NCBI RefSeq assembly: GCF_000247695.1
Contig: NW_004624748.1
Span: 5,089,415-5,153,414, forward strand
DNA: 64,000 bases
DNA from: Heterocephalus glaber
Taxonomy: Eukaryota; Chordata; Mammalia; Rodentia; Bathyergidae
Direction of reading: 5' to 3'
The notes under the pieces: model-generated
Told to the model about the DNA's origin: nothing
The model's input: only the letters and a program-made list of their open reading frames with translations
Database searches by the model: none
Made by a program: the position numbers and the translations under genes
Part shown: piece after piece, positions 1 to 10,379 of the stretch
How positions within the stretch are numbered: the first letter of the stretch is position 1
Layout of the letters: the number at the start of each line of letters is the position of its first letter

Positions 1-215
1 GTTTTCTCATTTCCATGGGGGGGGTGCTTCTGGCGCCCACGCAGCTCACCTTCTCTGCCCTAGGAGCTTGGGATGGCAGTGGGGGAGCTTCCTTCCAGGT
101 GCTGGGACCGGCTCAGCTTCACTGCCCTAGGAGCCTGGGATGGCGGTGGGGGAGCTTCCTTCCGGGTTCTGGGACCCACTGTGCTTCACTGCCCTAGGAG
201 CCTGGGATGGAGGCC
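1..215. repeat. 67-bp tandem repeat (minisatellite), cut by the window edge
   Basis: The phrase CTGCCCTAGGAGC(T/C)TGGGAT recurs at 55, 122 and 189, exactly 67 bp apart. The units between are nearly identical (GTGGGGGAGCTTCCTTCC…). A degraded unit is visible at 20-54. The array probably continues to the left. Confidence 0.85.
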
Positions 216-679
216 ATAATGGTTTACTCTTATCTGTTTTGTTCTCCATACTATATCCAAAGAGAATTTCTTCAAACTTTCATTCACAGCATTTTCCTGG
301 GGATAGCTGATAAAAGGTAGAGGGTAGTTGGATGAACCACAGGTCCCTGCTGCTGTAGCTCACATTCATCCTCTCCTTCCTCCACTGTTCATTCCAGATT
401 CTCCTCACTATTGATTACTGGCTCTAAAGTTCAGGTGAATTACTTGGTGAGTGCCTCAGACTCTTGTCATTAATTCAGTCTATTTCTTCCTCCTGTTTTA
501 CCTCTCAAATCTTAGCATTTAAATTGTGTGAACTAAAAGATATCCAAATTGATTATCTAGGTATCAAGTATATGTGTCCCTGTCTCCATTGTGTAACAGC
601 ACCTCTACTGCCTGTTGATGGGAACAGTCAGTTACCTCAATAAAGATTGTGTTCTTGCCTGCTGGTCCTTGACATGATG

Positions 680-1660
680 GATCCAAAGTGCCTGGATGGT
701 GATGTAAAATTCAATTAAGACTCTTGGTGTGTTCTCTGGTAGGAATGTTCCTATTGGGAACCAACAGCTTTGAACTTGTGGTCTTCAGCTGTGGGGACTT
801 CTCACAAATTCCCCAAGTATTCATTAATACTGATGTTTCCACATCTTGAATCCCACTCCCCGGTATTGTCCTCTTGGGGAGATAGCACCATATAAATGGT
901 GATTGATTTAGGGCATTACTGCATCCTGGAGGGTAGTGTTTTATCTTTCTGGGGTGTCTTATCCAAGCTGACACTTCAGCCAAGGTTTCAACAGATTGTT
1001 CCATTGGTCATGAGGCCAATAGCTCATGGGTGGTGTACAATGTGACAGGTCTAATGGATGAAATGGTAATATGCCCACTGCTACATTTCCTTTGCTGCAA
1101 AAGAGTTCCTTGGCATGATGCAATAATATGTGGAATATGTTGGTGGATACTACAACACAAATCCTTGGATAATCAATTGGCTGAGGACTTTCAGGCAGAA
1201 AAAGCAAAAACCATAAACAGGTTATCATCTTATTCCTGTTAAAACAAATGGCTGCTCTCCACCAGTGTAAAAAGAGTACAATGTAGTCACTTTGCCACCA
1301 AGTGACTGAGTGGTGTCTTCAAAGGATAGTGCTGTACTGAGTCTCCGCAATGGTTTCTGTTGGTGACAGTTTGGTTATTTGGGTGTGGTAGTAGTTAGAC
1401 TGACATTGAGTGTGAGATCATGCTGTTGGGCTTATGTATAGCCTCCCTCTTTGCTGCCATGTTTTTCTCTTCATGAATCCATTATGCCAGTACAAAGGTG
1501 GCTGACGAAAAAGCTGGCTGAGATGAACTGGCCAAGTCATTCTGTTTAGTTAATGCTTCTTCAATGGTGATGCTTTCAGGACGTGTAGAGGAAAGGGATG
1601 GAAGCAAGATTGAAAAGAAAGAGCAAATGGGCTGCAGTCTAGTCACAATCAGGCTTTAGC
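680..1660. mobile_element. Old ERVL/MaLR-like internal fragment
   Basis: The text resembles the non-coding internal region of mammalian MaLR/ERVL elements, for example the CCACCAAGTGACTG phrase that also occurs in a similar block at 33.8-34.4 kb. No intact frame is present. The family assignment is from memory and tentative. Confidence 0.4.
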
Positions 1661-1732
1661 CAATTCCCAGGGGCATTCTAAAGCTAGGATTACTCTTCAG
1701 AGTTGTCCCTTGTTGAGATGAAGGTGTCATAT

Positions 1733-1822
1733 CTTTTTTTTTTTTTTTGGTACCAGGGATTGAACTCAGGACCTTGTGCTTGTGAGGCAGGTGGTGGAAC
1801 TACTGAGCTAAATCTCCAGGCA
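1733..1822 (-). mobile_element. ID-type SINE
   Basis: A T run on + is followed by GGTACCAGGGATTGAACTC and ends in a complement of the tRNA-like A box (GAGCTAAATCTCC), so the element lies on the - strand. Confidence 0.85.
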
Positions 1823-2288
1823 AAGATGTCGGATCTTAATCCCACATTGACCTGTCATATGTTACAGGCTGTCCCTAGAAGGTGGCATGATCTTCAGTAA
1901 GACAGCTTTCTTTAGCCAAGATAATCACTTAGGAGGGCTGTCAGTATACAAGCTTCCCAGAATATGGGGGACTAAATCCTTCTGTCTTCAAGGAGAGAGT
2001 GAGGGATGTAGCACAGTACCGACAAAAGAAACTATTATTTTACTCACCAATATATAACTAAAACCTAATACAGTGCCCAGGACCTCATGGTAGGTAATTA
2101 AAAGACCTTTCAGAATAGATAAATTACTGAAATAGCCTGTTTTGTCAGTTTGGAGTATAAAGGTCACCTCTCATTCACTGTCTTAACACTTTACTATGAA
2201 AATGTCAAAATTTAAAGGATACGAAGAACATCTTGCATATTTAACAATTGTTAATATTTTGCCATATTTAATCTCTCTTTGTGGATAT

Positions 2289-2682
2289 GGATATGTTATG
2301 GCTTGTGTCTAGATGTTCCCCCCAAAGCCTATGTGGTCATAGGTGGGGCTTTTTTGGAGGTGGCTGGATCTACAGTGTGTGACGCTGGGATTGATTCATG
2401 GTGCAGTGCTAGGGTCAAGGGCACTAGGATTAAGGACATGAGTGCTACCTGCTCTAAGTACTCTGGATAAGATAAAAGGGGCAGGAAAATGCTGTTTAGA
2501 TCCCTTGTTGCTTTGCTACTTTCTGTCCCCCACCATGAACTGTTTCTCCTGCCATGTCACCCTGCCTTGGAGCCAGCCAATTATGCACTGAAACTTCTAA
2601 AACTGTGAGCTAAACATTTCCTCCTTTAACTTTGGGTGTAGGTATTTTGTCTCAGTAATGAGAAAAGTAATTAAGACAGATA
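2289..2682 (+). mobile_element. MaLR-type LTR (MLT1/MST-like)
   Basis: It begins TGTTATGGCTTGTG, carries CCCCCCAAAGCC near the start and CACCATGAACTG…CTGTGAGCTAAA towards the end, and closes with AATTAAGACA. This is the usual layout of MaLR solo LTRs. Confidence 0.6.
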
Positions 2683-2911
2683 TCTATAGTATTTATTTGC
2701 TGAGCCACTCTGAGACTTCATTACTCTCAGTCTTTAAATACTTTAAATACATCTCCCCAAAATAAGGATATTCTCAATATTATATCATCACACCTAAAAA
2801 ACCCAGTAGTCCCCAAATATTATCTAATATCCAATCCATGTTAAATTTCTATGATTCTTCACAAAATATCTTTTTTGGTCCTTTACTATGTGTCCGCATT
2901 TGTGTGTACAC

Positions 2912-2940
<29 letters not shown>
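2912..2940. repeat. (TG)n microsatellite
   Basis: An alternating TG run of about 14 units after CACATG. Confidence 0.9.
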
Positions 2941-2942
<2 letters not shown>

Positions 2943-3047
2943 CACATATTTGTGTTGGGGATCAAACCTAGAACTTTGTACATGCTAGTACTGGAGATCA
3001 AACCTAAGAACTTTGCAGTGAGCTACTTCCCTAGACCCCATTTGCTT

Positions 3048-3200
3048 TTCTTTCTTTTTTTCTTTCTTTCTTTCTTTTTTCTTTCTTTCTTTCTTTTCTT
3101 TTTCTTTCTTTCTTTCTTTCTCTCTTTCTTTCTTTCCTTTCTCTTTCTTTCTCTTTCTTTTCTGTCTCTCTCTTTTCTCTCTCTTTCTTTTCCTTATTCT
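3048..3200. repeat. (CTTT)n polypyrimidine tract
   Basis: About 150 bp of CTTT/TTTC repeats with few purines on the + strand. Such mirror-like tracts can adopt triplex structure. Confidence 0.9.
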
Positions 3201-3204
3201 TTTT

Positions 3205-3475
3205 TTTGGGGGGGGCAGAGTCTTGTTAAAATCACTAAGTTGCTTAGGCTGGGCTCAAACTGATGATCCCTCAGCCTCCCAGAGTGCTGAGATTACAGGC
3301 ATACACTGCCATGCCTGACAGACTTTTCTGTTTTACCGAGCTACATTTCCAGCACTTTTTTACCTTTTGAGATAGGTCCTCACTAAGTTGCTCAGGCTGG
3401 CCTTGAATGTGTAGTATTCCTGCCGCAGCCTTCACAGTAGCTAAGGTGTACGTCACTACACTGGCTTACATTTAA
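3205..3475 (-). mobile_element. Two B1-type SINE pieces
   Basis: Two adjacent B1 antisense segments (…CTAAGTTGCTTAGGCTGGGC… and …CTCACTAAGTTGCTCAGGCTGG…) are separated by an ID-like segment around 3325-3350. Confidence 0.7.
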
Positions 3476-3837
3476 CATTTTCAAGAGACCAAGGCTAGGA
3501 GGGTTCTTGCCCTCCATTCTGTATTGTCCTCATAGTATCACTTAATATGTCACTTGACCTTTATTATCCCAAACCAGCAAGTCATGTCCCATCAGAAAAC
3601 AGTATTCCTGCCTCCATGGCCAACCTGAGGGCACTTTAAGGAGTTTTCAAGATTCATAGTAACATCCAGATGATCAGTCTTGCTTCAAAGTCAATTGTAT
3701 TCAGAATTCCTACTTTCCAGAAGATGAGAGACTTCCTATCTCCTACCAGGAGCTGGTGGCCTCTTAATGAGCCATGATGCTGCCACAGCTAAATACAGGT
3801 GGAACAAGAACCACTGCTGATGAATAAAAAAGAAGTA

Positions 3838-4018
3838 TAAGCTGGGGGGTGTGGCACATGTCTGTAATCCCAGCACTCTGGGAGGCTGAGGCAGACAGCA
3901 AGTTTGAGCCCACCCTGAGCAACTTATAGATTTGACAAGACCCTGTCTCAAAGTGAAAATATAAAAAGGGGTAGAGATGTAGCTCTGGGTTCAATCCCCA
4001 ATACCCCCCTCCCCTCAG
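3838..4018 (+). mobile_element. B1-dID composite SINE
   Basis: A B1 half (TGTAATCCCAGCACTCTGGG…CCTGTCTCAAA) is followed by an A-rich linker and a partial ID half (GATGTAGCTCTGGGTTCAAT). Confidence 0.8.
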
Positions 4019-4251
4019 AAGTATGTCACTGTCAGTTGACCCGGATGGTGCAGAAATTCCATATTTAAGCTTTCATCTGACAAAGGACAAGGAAACACTT
4101 CTAAACAGAAGGCACTGAATCCCTTTAATGCGCAAAGCTGATGTTATATGGAAGAGATAATAGTCACAAAAAGTATTGTTTAGAAGGGTTGCATGCCTCA
4201 TCTAAGGAGCAGTATAGGTTTCCCTCCATTCTTCCATCCTTTTCTCTCTCA

Positions 4252-4435
4252 CTCTTAGAGATTGAACCTAGGGAAGCACTCTAACAGTGAGCTACATTCC
4301 CCAGCCCTTTTCATTTTATTTTGAGACAGGATCTTGTTAAATTGTCCAGGCTGGCCTTAAACTTGTGATCCTCTTGCCTCAGCCTCCCAAGTAACTGGGA
4401 TTATAGGAGTGCACCACCACACCCAGCTAAACTCA
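4252..4435 (-). mobile_element. B1-dID composite SINE
   Basis: An antisense ID half (GATTGAACCTAGGG…GAGCTACATTCCCCAGCCC) followed by an antisense B1 half ending ACCACCACACCCAGC. Confidence 0.8.
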
Positions 4436-4439
4436 TTTC

Positions 4440-5480
4440 TTTATGCCACCTCTTCTTCCCAAGACTTGTGTCAGTGCAGGTAAAGTTATAGGTCAACAAG
4501 TAGTTTTCTTTAGCTGGGGCTTGGATACTTATTTATTTAATGTGTTTGCATGATGACAAAGGCCATGTGCTCCTTGGGGTTAGGAAAAAAAGGAACTAGA
4601 ATAACTTTTTCAGGTTCTCTATCATAATCCTCACCTTTCAGTTTTCTTTCTCCCTGTTTTATGCAATGTTTATTTAGCCCAATTATAAAAACAGAAGTAT
4701 CTCCTCAGTAGTTTGATAGATGATTGAGGCTGTAAAACTTACTGTGACTCATCATGTTTGCTGTTTGGTTTTGATGAGAATCAAAGTGAAATCTCTCTAG
4801 ATAAATTCTACATTTCATTATATTTGTAAAAATTTTAAAACTACATCATCCTCAATTCTCAAAATTAATTATATTGTTTTTGAGACTGTCAGAACAGATT
4901 TCCTGGCTATGTATCATACAAACAGACAATCTTACATTCTATTTAAATGTTCCCTATTTAGCCAATACAAGAGTTGGCTGGTGGTCCTCTGGCTTGTTTC
5001 TCTCAATCTTGAACCCCAAAATGAGGGAAGGAGCACAGAAGAAAAGGTAGAGATATCTGGGTGCTCCCCACTGTTTTCATTCTCTCAGAACAAATAAGAT
5101 TCAAATCTTTGAGGAAGTAAATGAAATCCATTTTAATTTGGCTTGCTCAATATCAAGAACTTTCCAGTGGCTTGTGAAAAGCAAGTGTTTTGTAAGGGAC
5201 CTTGGGAAGATTTTCTTGGCAAAGATGGTACAGCTCAAGGAACTGGAACCAGACAGGCCAACTCACACCTGCTCAAATCAACACTCACAGAAGAAAAGCA
5301 CAGTAAATGAAGTGAACAAAAGAGGTCGTTCTGATTCAGATTTGTGAAGAGATTGTTTGGAAACGAAATTATAAGCTCCTAGGAATGACTAGAATCATTC
5401 TCCTATGTTCCACTCTATCTTAATCTTTCATTATTTCATTAGACAGATACTTTTTACCAGAGTAGTCATGTTTTAACATT
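4440..5480. other. Intergenic stretch, nothing recognised
   Basis: AT-rich sequence without SINEs. A 69-codon frame starting at 5138 has no recognisable domain, splice context or repeat match, and I do not call it a gene. Confidence 0.5.
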
Positions 5481-5493
5481 GAGAAGTTCCAGG

Positions 5494-5577
5494 GCGGGGG
5501 ATTTAGCTCAGTGGCACCGTGTCTGCCTTGCAAGTGCAAGGTCCTGAGTTTGATCCCCTGTACAAAAAAAAAAAAGA
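5494..5577 (+). mobile_element. Young ID-type SINE with 13-bp target duplication
   Basis: GGCGGGGGATTTAGCTCAGT…GATCCCCTGTAC plus an A tail. GAGAAGTTCCAGG occurs at 5481-5493 and again at 5578-5590. Confidence 0.92.
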
Positions 5578-5590
5578 GAGAAGTTCCAGG

Positions 5591-5683
5591 CTTAGGGATG
5601 TAGGTCAGGGGCAGAGCAAGTGTTTAGCATATGCAAGACTCTGGGTTTGAGCCCTAGCACTGCAAAACAAACAAACAAACCTC
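5591..5683 (+). mobile_element. Older ID-like SINE
   Basis: It has a diverged A-box region (AGGGATGTAGGTCAGGGG) and a GTTTGAGCCCTAGCACTGC end followed by (CAAA)n. Confidence 0.7.
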
Positions 5684-5809
5684 TGTCCACCCACCCTCCA
5701 GCCTGTAGAGGTACAGCTCAGTTTCTTGATATAATACTTGTAAATTGAGTTCTTTCACTTTGTAGAAAAAGATTAGAGTAATCTTTTTTTAAATTTAATT
5801 TTGTTTTAT

Positions 5810-5903
5810 TTGTACTGATTTTTTTTTAGTTCTGGGGATCAAACTTGGGACCTAGAGCTTTTGAGGCAGGCAGCGTTACCACTGAGCTAAATCCCCGACC
5901 CCA
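5810..5903 (-). mobile_element. ID-like SINE
   Basis: A T run, then TCTGGGGATCAAACTTGGGA, ending GAGCTAAATCCCCGACC. Confidence 0.75.
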
Positions 5904-6059
5904 GAGTATAGTAATATATAGAACAAGAAATTTTACTATTTTAAGATCACAATTATGGAGAACCTTTGGAGTCAGGGAAAAAAGGTAAAAAACCATCTAC
6001 CATTACTCCAGGCCACTTTATAGAGGATATGCCTATAATTTGTCTGCTGGAAAGTAACT

Positions 6060-6165
6060 CGGGGGCTGGGAGTGTAGTTCAGTGGTGGAACACATAATTA
6101 GCATGCAAAAGGTCCTGGGTTCACTCTCCAGTGCCAATAAGCAAGTAAGTAAATAAATAAATAAA
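6060..6165 (+). mobile_element. Diverged ID-like SINE
   Basis: GGGGGCTGGGAGTGTAGTTC…GGTCCTGGGTTCACTCTCC followed by an (AAAT)n tail. Confidence 0.7.
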
Positions 6166-6479
6166 GGCAAGAGAAAGTTCCTCAGCCCAATCAATAATAT
6201 TAATATAAATATCTTATTCTTTCAAGTACATCAGAATTAATCTAATTAAGTTTCCTTTGTCCTAGAGGTAAATGACATCACCAAAGGCCATTGACACAGG
6301 GCTACTTGATTTAAACAAACAATATTGTTTCATGTCTTGTCACCTTTGGATAAATTGCTCACTCCTGGAATGTCATTTGCTTTCACTTCTTCATCTACTA
6401 TTTATCCTCAAAATTCACATTACCAAAAAATCTTTCTGACTCCTAACTTGTATTCACCTAACACCTTGTAAATGATATT

Positions 6480-8140
6480 TTTCACACTGCATTGGAATAA
6501 TGAACCAGACTACACATTCCTGGAGGTCATCAACCATGTATCATTCAACTTTTTATCTTCCAAGATGCTCCAAGTATGGCACCTGACACATAGTAAGCAG
6601 TGAGAACATAAGATCTATTTGATGAATCAAACCACAAGCCTCTCCCTCCTCTCCCTTTCCCTCTTCCTCTGTCTCCTTGGTCTCGAACACATTTCACAGA
6701 AAGTTCTTTTGATCAGATTATAGCCAAGAGTTTCTTTGAAGAAAATAAGCCTCTATTAGTAAATTCACTGAAATGGTACTATCTTAGTCAAGCTGTAATG
6801 TCTGGGGGAGGAGTGAACACTGCCATGCCACACCATGCCATGCTACTGCTCTGCTGGAACACACAGCTCTCAGGGATCATAAACCCAGCATGAGTCAAGA
6901 ATTTAAAAAGCCAAGTTTAAAGTAAGAGAAGACAATTTATTTGAAGGTGGAGGAAAAGGGGGAAGAGAGAGATGATACATAGCTACTCTGGACAAGAAGG
7001 GAGCATTCAAAAGTGAAATGTTACTCATAGATTCTTGTCTGCAGCTCCTTTTTATTGAGATCCTTGTCCCATGTAGGTTCCTGGAATCTGATTGGTTCTA
7101 TGGCTGCCTTTGGTTTTCCCTTGAATTTTTCAGGTCATATGATCTTTTCTGTTATTTAGTCGAGGCAAAGATTATGGGGGGGGGGCTTAGGGACAAGAAG
7201 TTTAGGTTTAAGTATTAAGTAAAGGGGCTTGTGTTAATCAAACTACCTGGGACCTCCTAGAGTTTAGTTTCTTTGCCTTTATCTTTCTAATTGCTTGAAC
7301 CTAATATCCAGAGGCAGAATCCACACCCTTAGTTTGAGGAAACAGAGACAAGAGAATATAGAACTGGGCTCAATTCCCATCTTACAACAGTTTCTGAATA
7401 AGATCTGGTTATAATTTTTAATGTCTTTCTTTCCCCCCTTCAGGGAAGGAGACAGTAATTCAGGAGATTTCAGATAGAGGCAAAAGACCAGAACAAAGGC
7501 AAACAGGAGTAAGGCAACTAAAGAAAAAAAGTAATTTAAGGAAAGCTTAAGTCAAGGCAAACAGGAATTCTCTGTAGCCAGAGTTTAGAGTAGCCTTGGG
7601 AAACTGGCAGATAGGGAAGTAGTTTTTTCTAGTAACCCACCAGAGCTGTTTACTTGTACTTAGGAAACAAATTTTTAAAAAATTTATTCATGGGTGCTCA
7701 AATGGAAAAAGGCAAGTTTGAACAAGATTGCTTGGAACACTATGTCAAGAAGTTTGGACTTCATTCTGTAGAGCCAACTGGGCATTCTGAAAGCTATATA
7801 GGTTTTACAGCAGACTGTGGTCTTTACAGGTAATAGGCTTGGGCAGCAAGAGGCAGCTCCTCTGTTACAGGTGAATGGGACAAAAATCGTCTAGGTTCTT
7901 GTGCAGGACAAGGAAAGAATTGCCAAATTGCACCTGGTAGTAAGAAGCTGCATCTATTGAAGATCACGGAACAGCAGCAGAACAGGCAGAAGGGCAAAAG
8001 GAAAAAGGAGGTGGAAGAGGAACCCTTAACAATTCAGGCTTCCAGTATTTAAAAGATCAGCCAGCTCTAACTGCAGGTGCCTCCCATTGTGGTCAGACAC
8101 CTCTGATTCCAGGTGCCTGCCATTCCATCTCTCAGTGGTG
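6480..8140. other. Upstream intergenic DNA with faint old-repeat traces
   Basis: 6480-6610 resembles the 3' part of MIR/L2 (CACCTGACACATAGTAAGCAG). 7690-7850 has an L2-like phrase (TTTGGACTTCATTCTGTAGAG). I recognise no genes. The human neighbour expected further upstream, ARL11, is not in view. Confidence 0.4.
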
Positions 8141-8494
8141 TCAACGATTTGCGGAGTCCCGTAGGTAGGAGTGAGTGTGAGCGGCAGAAACGTGGGCCAG
8201 GTAAAGCAAACGCGTCTCCGCTGTGGCCTTCGCCCGCGGCGCTGCGCTGCGCAGCGCGCTTTCCCATCCTAGTTCCCTCTGGGCTGAGAGCCGGCCCCGC
8301 CCCACGGCCCAGCCTTCTGAGGAGTGCCGGGGCCCGCGCCAGCGCGTTCCTCGTTCTCCCTAAAGGCAAAAGCGTGAGTTTCGGCCACAGCCACTACGCT
8401 CCACCGATACTCTCCGGAGGACCTCCAGCTGGCCTAGGAAAGTCCTGGCCCGGCCGCGGAGAGACCCGGGGAGTCGCGTCGCTCGCGGCCCCGG

Positions 8495-8523
8495 GTCACG
8501 TGCGGCGGCCTAGGCCACGTGAC
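8495..8523. promoter_or_regulatory. Inverted pair of E-box/M-box motifs
   Basis: GTCACGTG at 8495-8502 and CACGTGAC at 8516-8523 lie in opposite orientation, with their CACGTG cores 19 bp apart, directly upstream of the presumed first exon. The GTCACGTG form is preferred by USF and by the MiT/TFE factors (TFEB, TFE3, MITF). Binding is inferred, not shown. Confidence 0.5.
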
Positions 8524-8559
8524 CGGCGGGCCCGGTCCCCAGCGCTCCGCCCCTGAGCC

Positions 8560-8681
8560 AGGCGTCGGCGCGGCTGCTAGCTCACTTGCTAACTCGCTCG
8601 GGCTTCAGACGCCGGCGGAGCTGAGACCTCGCGGCGCGCGCGGAGCCTGGGTCTGGACGGCGGGCGCTGCTGGCTTTGCAG
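8560..8681 (+). other. RCBTB1: RCBTB1 probable 5' non-coding exon 1
   Basis: A good splice donor (TTTGCAG followed by gtagcg) sits at 8681/8682, inside the CpG island and just downstream of GC-box and E-box motifs. No ATG occurs between about 8541 and 8681, as expected for a leader exon. The transcription start is not visible in the sequence, so the left edge is approximate. Confidence 0.5.
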
Positions 8682-9330
8682 GTAGCGGTGGACGCGGGGT
8701 CGAGCTCGCCGGCCGCACCCGGCCCGGGCCTTCCTCTGCCTCCCTTCCCCGTGGGCTGGGCCGCCGGGTGTGCCCACTTACACGCTCCCGCCGCCCTCCC
8801 TTGGCTCCCGGCCCGCGAGGCGCAGCGTCCGGAGCTGGCGCGCTGGCCCCTCAGCTCGCGTTTCTTCTAGCCCGGAGGCGATGAAGGTGGAAGAGGCAGG
8901 GAAAGTTTTCCCCGCTCGCTTTCTGTTTCGAGCTGCACCAGCGCGTGTCACTGCCTCGCGCGCCGATTTGCTGAGAGGAGACTTCCCTCCGACGCTCCAT
9001 CCTCCCTTCGCCCTTCCCCGGATCTCAGCATCTCTGAGGGTAGCGGTGTCACAAGCCCAGTTCCGTTTGTTTTCCTTTCCCCCGCGACTTGGGATTCACG
9101 ACGGGGTGATTCTCTTACTGGAGACTTATGCCCAGGAGCGCGGTGAACGGAGTGGATAGCATTTTTCTTGTCCTGTCTCTGATTAAAAAAAAAAAGCCCC
9201 CCAAACCTACCCGCTTTATTTTATTTCAAGTGACTATCGAGACATGCTCTCGTACTCTCCTGAGTGGCTTTTTGTTTATATTTGCGGGCAAGACAATATA
9301 AAGCCATCTGCTGCAGAATTGTTGCAGCTG

Positions 9331-9346
9331 AGGATTGCAATTTTAT
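9331..9346. repeat. Left target-site duplication of the U6-L1 insertion
   Basis: The 16-bp sequence AGGATTGCAATTTTAT is identical to 10359-10374. The second copy starts at the base right after the U6 5' end, as expected for target-primed reverse transcription. Confidence 0.93.
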
Positions 9347-10251
9347 TATTTTTTAAATTTTTATAATTTTAATATTTTTATTCTAATGTTTTTCTACTTG
9401 CAGGTATTTAACTTGCATTGTAAGTGTAACACACAATATATTTTATCTGTTGTTTCTAACTACAAATTTAATCTATACTAGAATTTTCACTTTCTAATTT
9501 TTTTTAAATTTTTTTGCTTAAATTCTTTTATTGATACATTTTAGGTATACATTTTGTTTACATTTATCATTGGGTGTTTGTACCTGTACATGATGTATCT
9601 TGTTTCTTATTTTTTCCCCATTACCTGTGCGCCCTTCCCCACCTCCACCCTTCCCTATTTACATAGATTTTGTTTCCATTTTTTCCTTTTCTCATAATTT
9701 TTCCTTTCCTTTCTTTCCTTTCCCCTTCCCCAGCAACTTCCCCTACCCCTTTGGACCTTTTCTTCCTATTTCACATTATCTATTATACCTTTTAGTCCTT
9801 ATTTACACTTTGAGTTTCTCACACTACAGAAACTATTCGGTATTTACACACGTGTGTCCTGTTTATTTCACTTAAGAATATGGCCTCAATATGCATCCAT
9901 TTAGCTGTAAATGTCTCTAGTTTCTTGTCCTTTATGGCAGAGTAGTACTCCATTTTATTAAAAAACCACATCTTTATCCAGTTTCCAGTTGATGGGCACT
10001 TGGGCTGTTTCCAAGCTTTAGCTATTACAAACTGTGCCGCTCTAAACATGGGTGCACATATATCGCTGTGGTATGATTCTTTTAGTTCTTTTGGGAAGAT
10101 ACCCAACAGGGGAATAGCTGGGTCAAATGGCACTTCTAGTCCTAGTTCTTTGAGGTATCTTCATACTGATTTCCACAGTGGTTGCACCAGTTTGCACTCC
10201 CACCAACAATGGAGAAGGGTTCCTTTCTCCTCACACCCCCCGCCAGCATTT
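9347..10251 (-). mobile_element. LINE-1 3' fragment of the U6-L1 chimera, with probable 3' transduced tail
   Basis: From 10251 down to about 9515 the - strand matches the end of LINE-1 ORF2 (the decayed frame still reads [14 protein letters not shown] and [16 protein letters not shown] segments) and a pyrimidine-rich 3' UTR (on +) like the other L1 copies at 30.2, 37.2 and 58.4 kb. An A-rich tail lies at about 9495-9525. A further ~150 bp then ends in a second A-rich stretch next to the duplication. That extra stretch is best read as 3' transduced flank. AGGATTGCAATTTTAT occurs at 9331-9346 and again at 10359-10374, bounding the whole unit. Confidence 0.88.
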
Positions 10252-10358
10252 AAAAATATGGAATGCTTCACGAATTTACGTGTCATCCTTGTGCAGGGGC
10301 CATGCTAATCTTCTCTGTATCATTCCAGTTTTAATATATGTGCTGCCGAAGGGAGCAC
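10252..10358 (-). pseudogene. RNU6 pseudogene: U6 snRNA retropseudogene, full length (107 nt), 5' part of a U6-L1 chimera
   Basis: Read on the - strand, it begins GTGCTCCCTTCGGCAGCACA and continues through the AGATTAGCATGGCCCCTG core to TTCCATATTTTT. That is the whole 107-nt U6 with about seven substitutions, several of them CpG decay. The U6 terminal T run joins LINE-1 sequence directly, and the U6 5' end abuts a target-site duplication. It is a retrocopy, so transcription by Pol III is not expected. Confidence 0.95.
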
Positions 10359-10374
10359 AGGATTGCAATTTTAT
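10359..10374. repeat. Right target-site duplication of the U6-L1 insertion
   Basis: The 16-bp copy of 9331-9346. It is followed by AAAAC, giving a TTTTAT/AAAA context close to the LINE-1 endonuclease preference. Confidence 0.93.
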
Positions 10375-10379
10375 AAAAC

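Larger units (their letters stand above)
8150..9020. promoter_or_regulatory. RCBTB1: CpG island promoter of RCBTB1
   Basis: This is the only long GC- and CpG-rich block in an otherwise AT-rich window. It contains GC boxes (CCCCGCCCC near 8296; TCCGCCCC at 8546-8553) and two CACGTG E-boxes. I see no TATA box or CCAAT box next to the presumed start, so this looks like a dispersed-start housekeeping promoter. Open reading frames of about 60-150 codons across it are the usual by-product of high GC content. They have no recognisable domains and I do not call them genes. Confidence 0.8.

Noticed and set aside
2838..3263. 141-codon frame
   Set aside because: It is translated TG and CTTT simple repeat, giving Cys/Val and Phe/Leu/Ser low-complexity text.
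5138..5347. Small protein of 69 codons upstream of the CpG island
   Set aside because: No recognisable domain, no promoter or splice context, and a length expected by chance.
5494..5577. tRNA gene suggested by the GTAGCTCAGT-like A box and GGTTCGATCCC-like B box of this and similar elements
   Set aside because: These are ID-type SINEs derived from a tRNA. They end in A tails, have target duplications and do not fold into an intact cloverleaf.
8113..8884. Long + strand frames of 147, 121 and 129 codons across the CpG island
   Set aside because: High GC content removes stop codons. The predicted proteins are Pro/Arg/Ala-rich low-complexity text with no domain, and they overlap the promoter and leader exon.
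9819..10133. 104-codon - strand frame
   Set aside because: It is the C-terminal remnant of LINE-1 ORF2 inside the U6-L1 retrocopy, not a host gene.
10252..10358. Functional U6 snRNA gene
   Set aside because: It has about seven substitutions, lies inside a retrotransposed unit with target duplications, and shows no upstream PSE or TATA arrangement.
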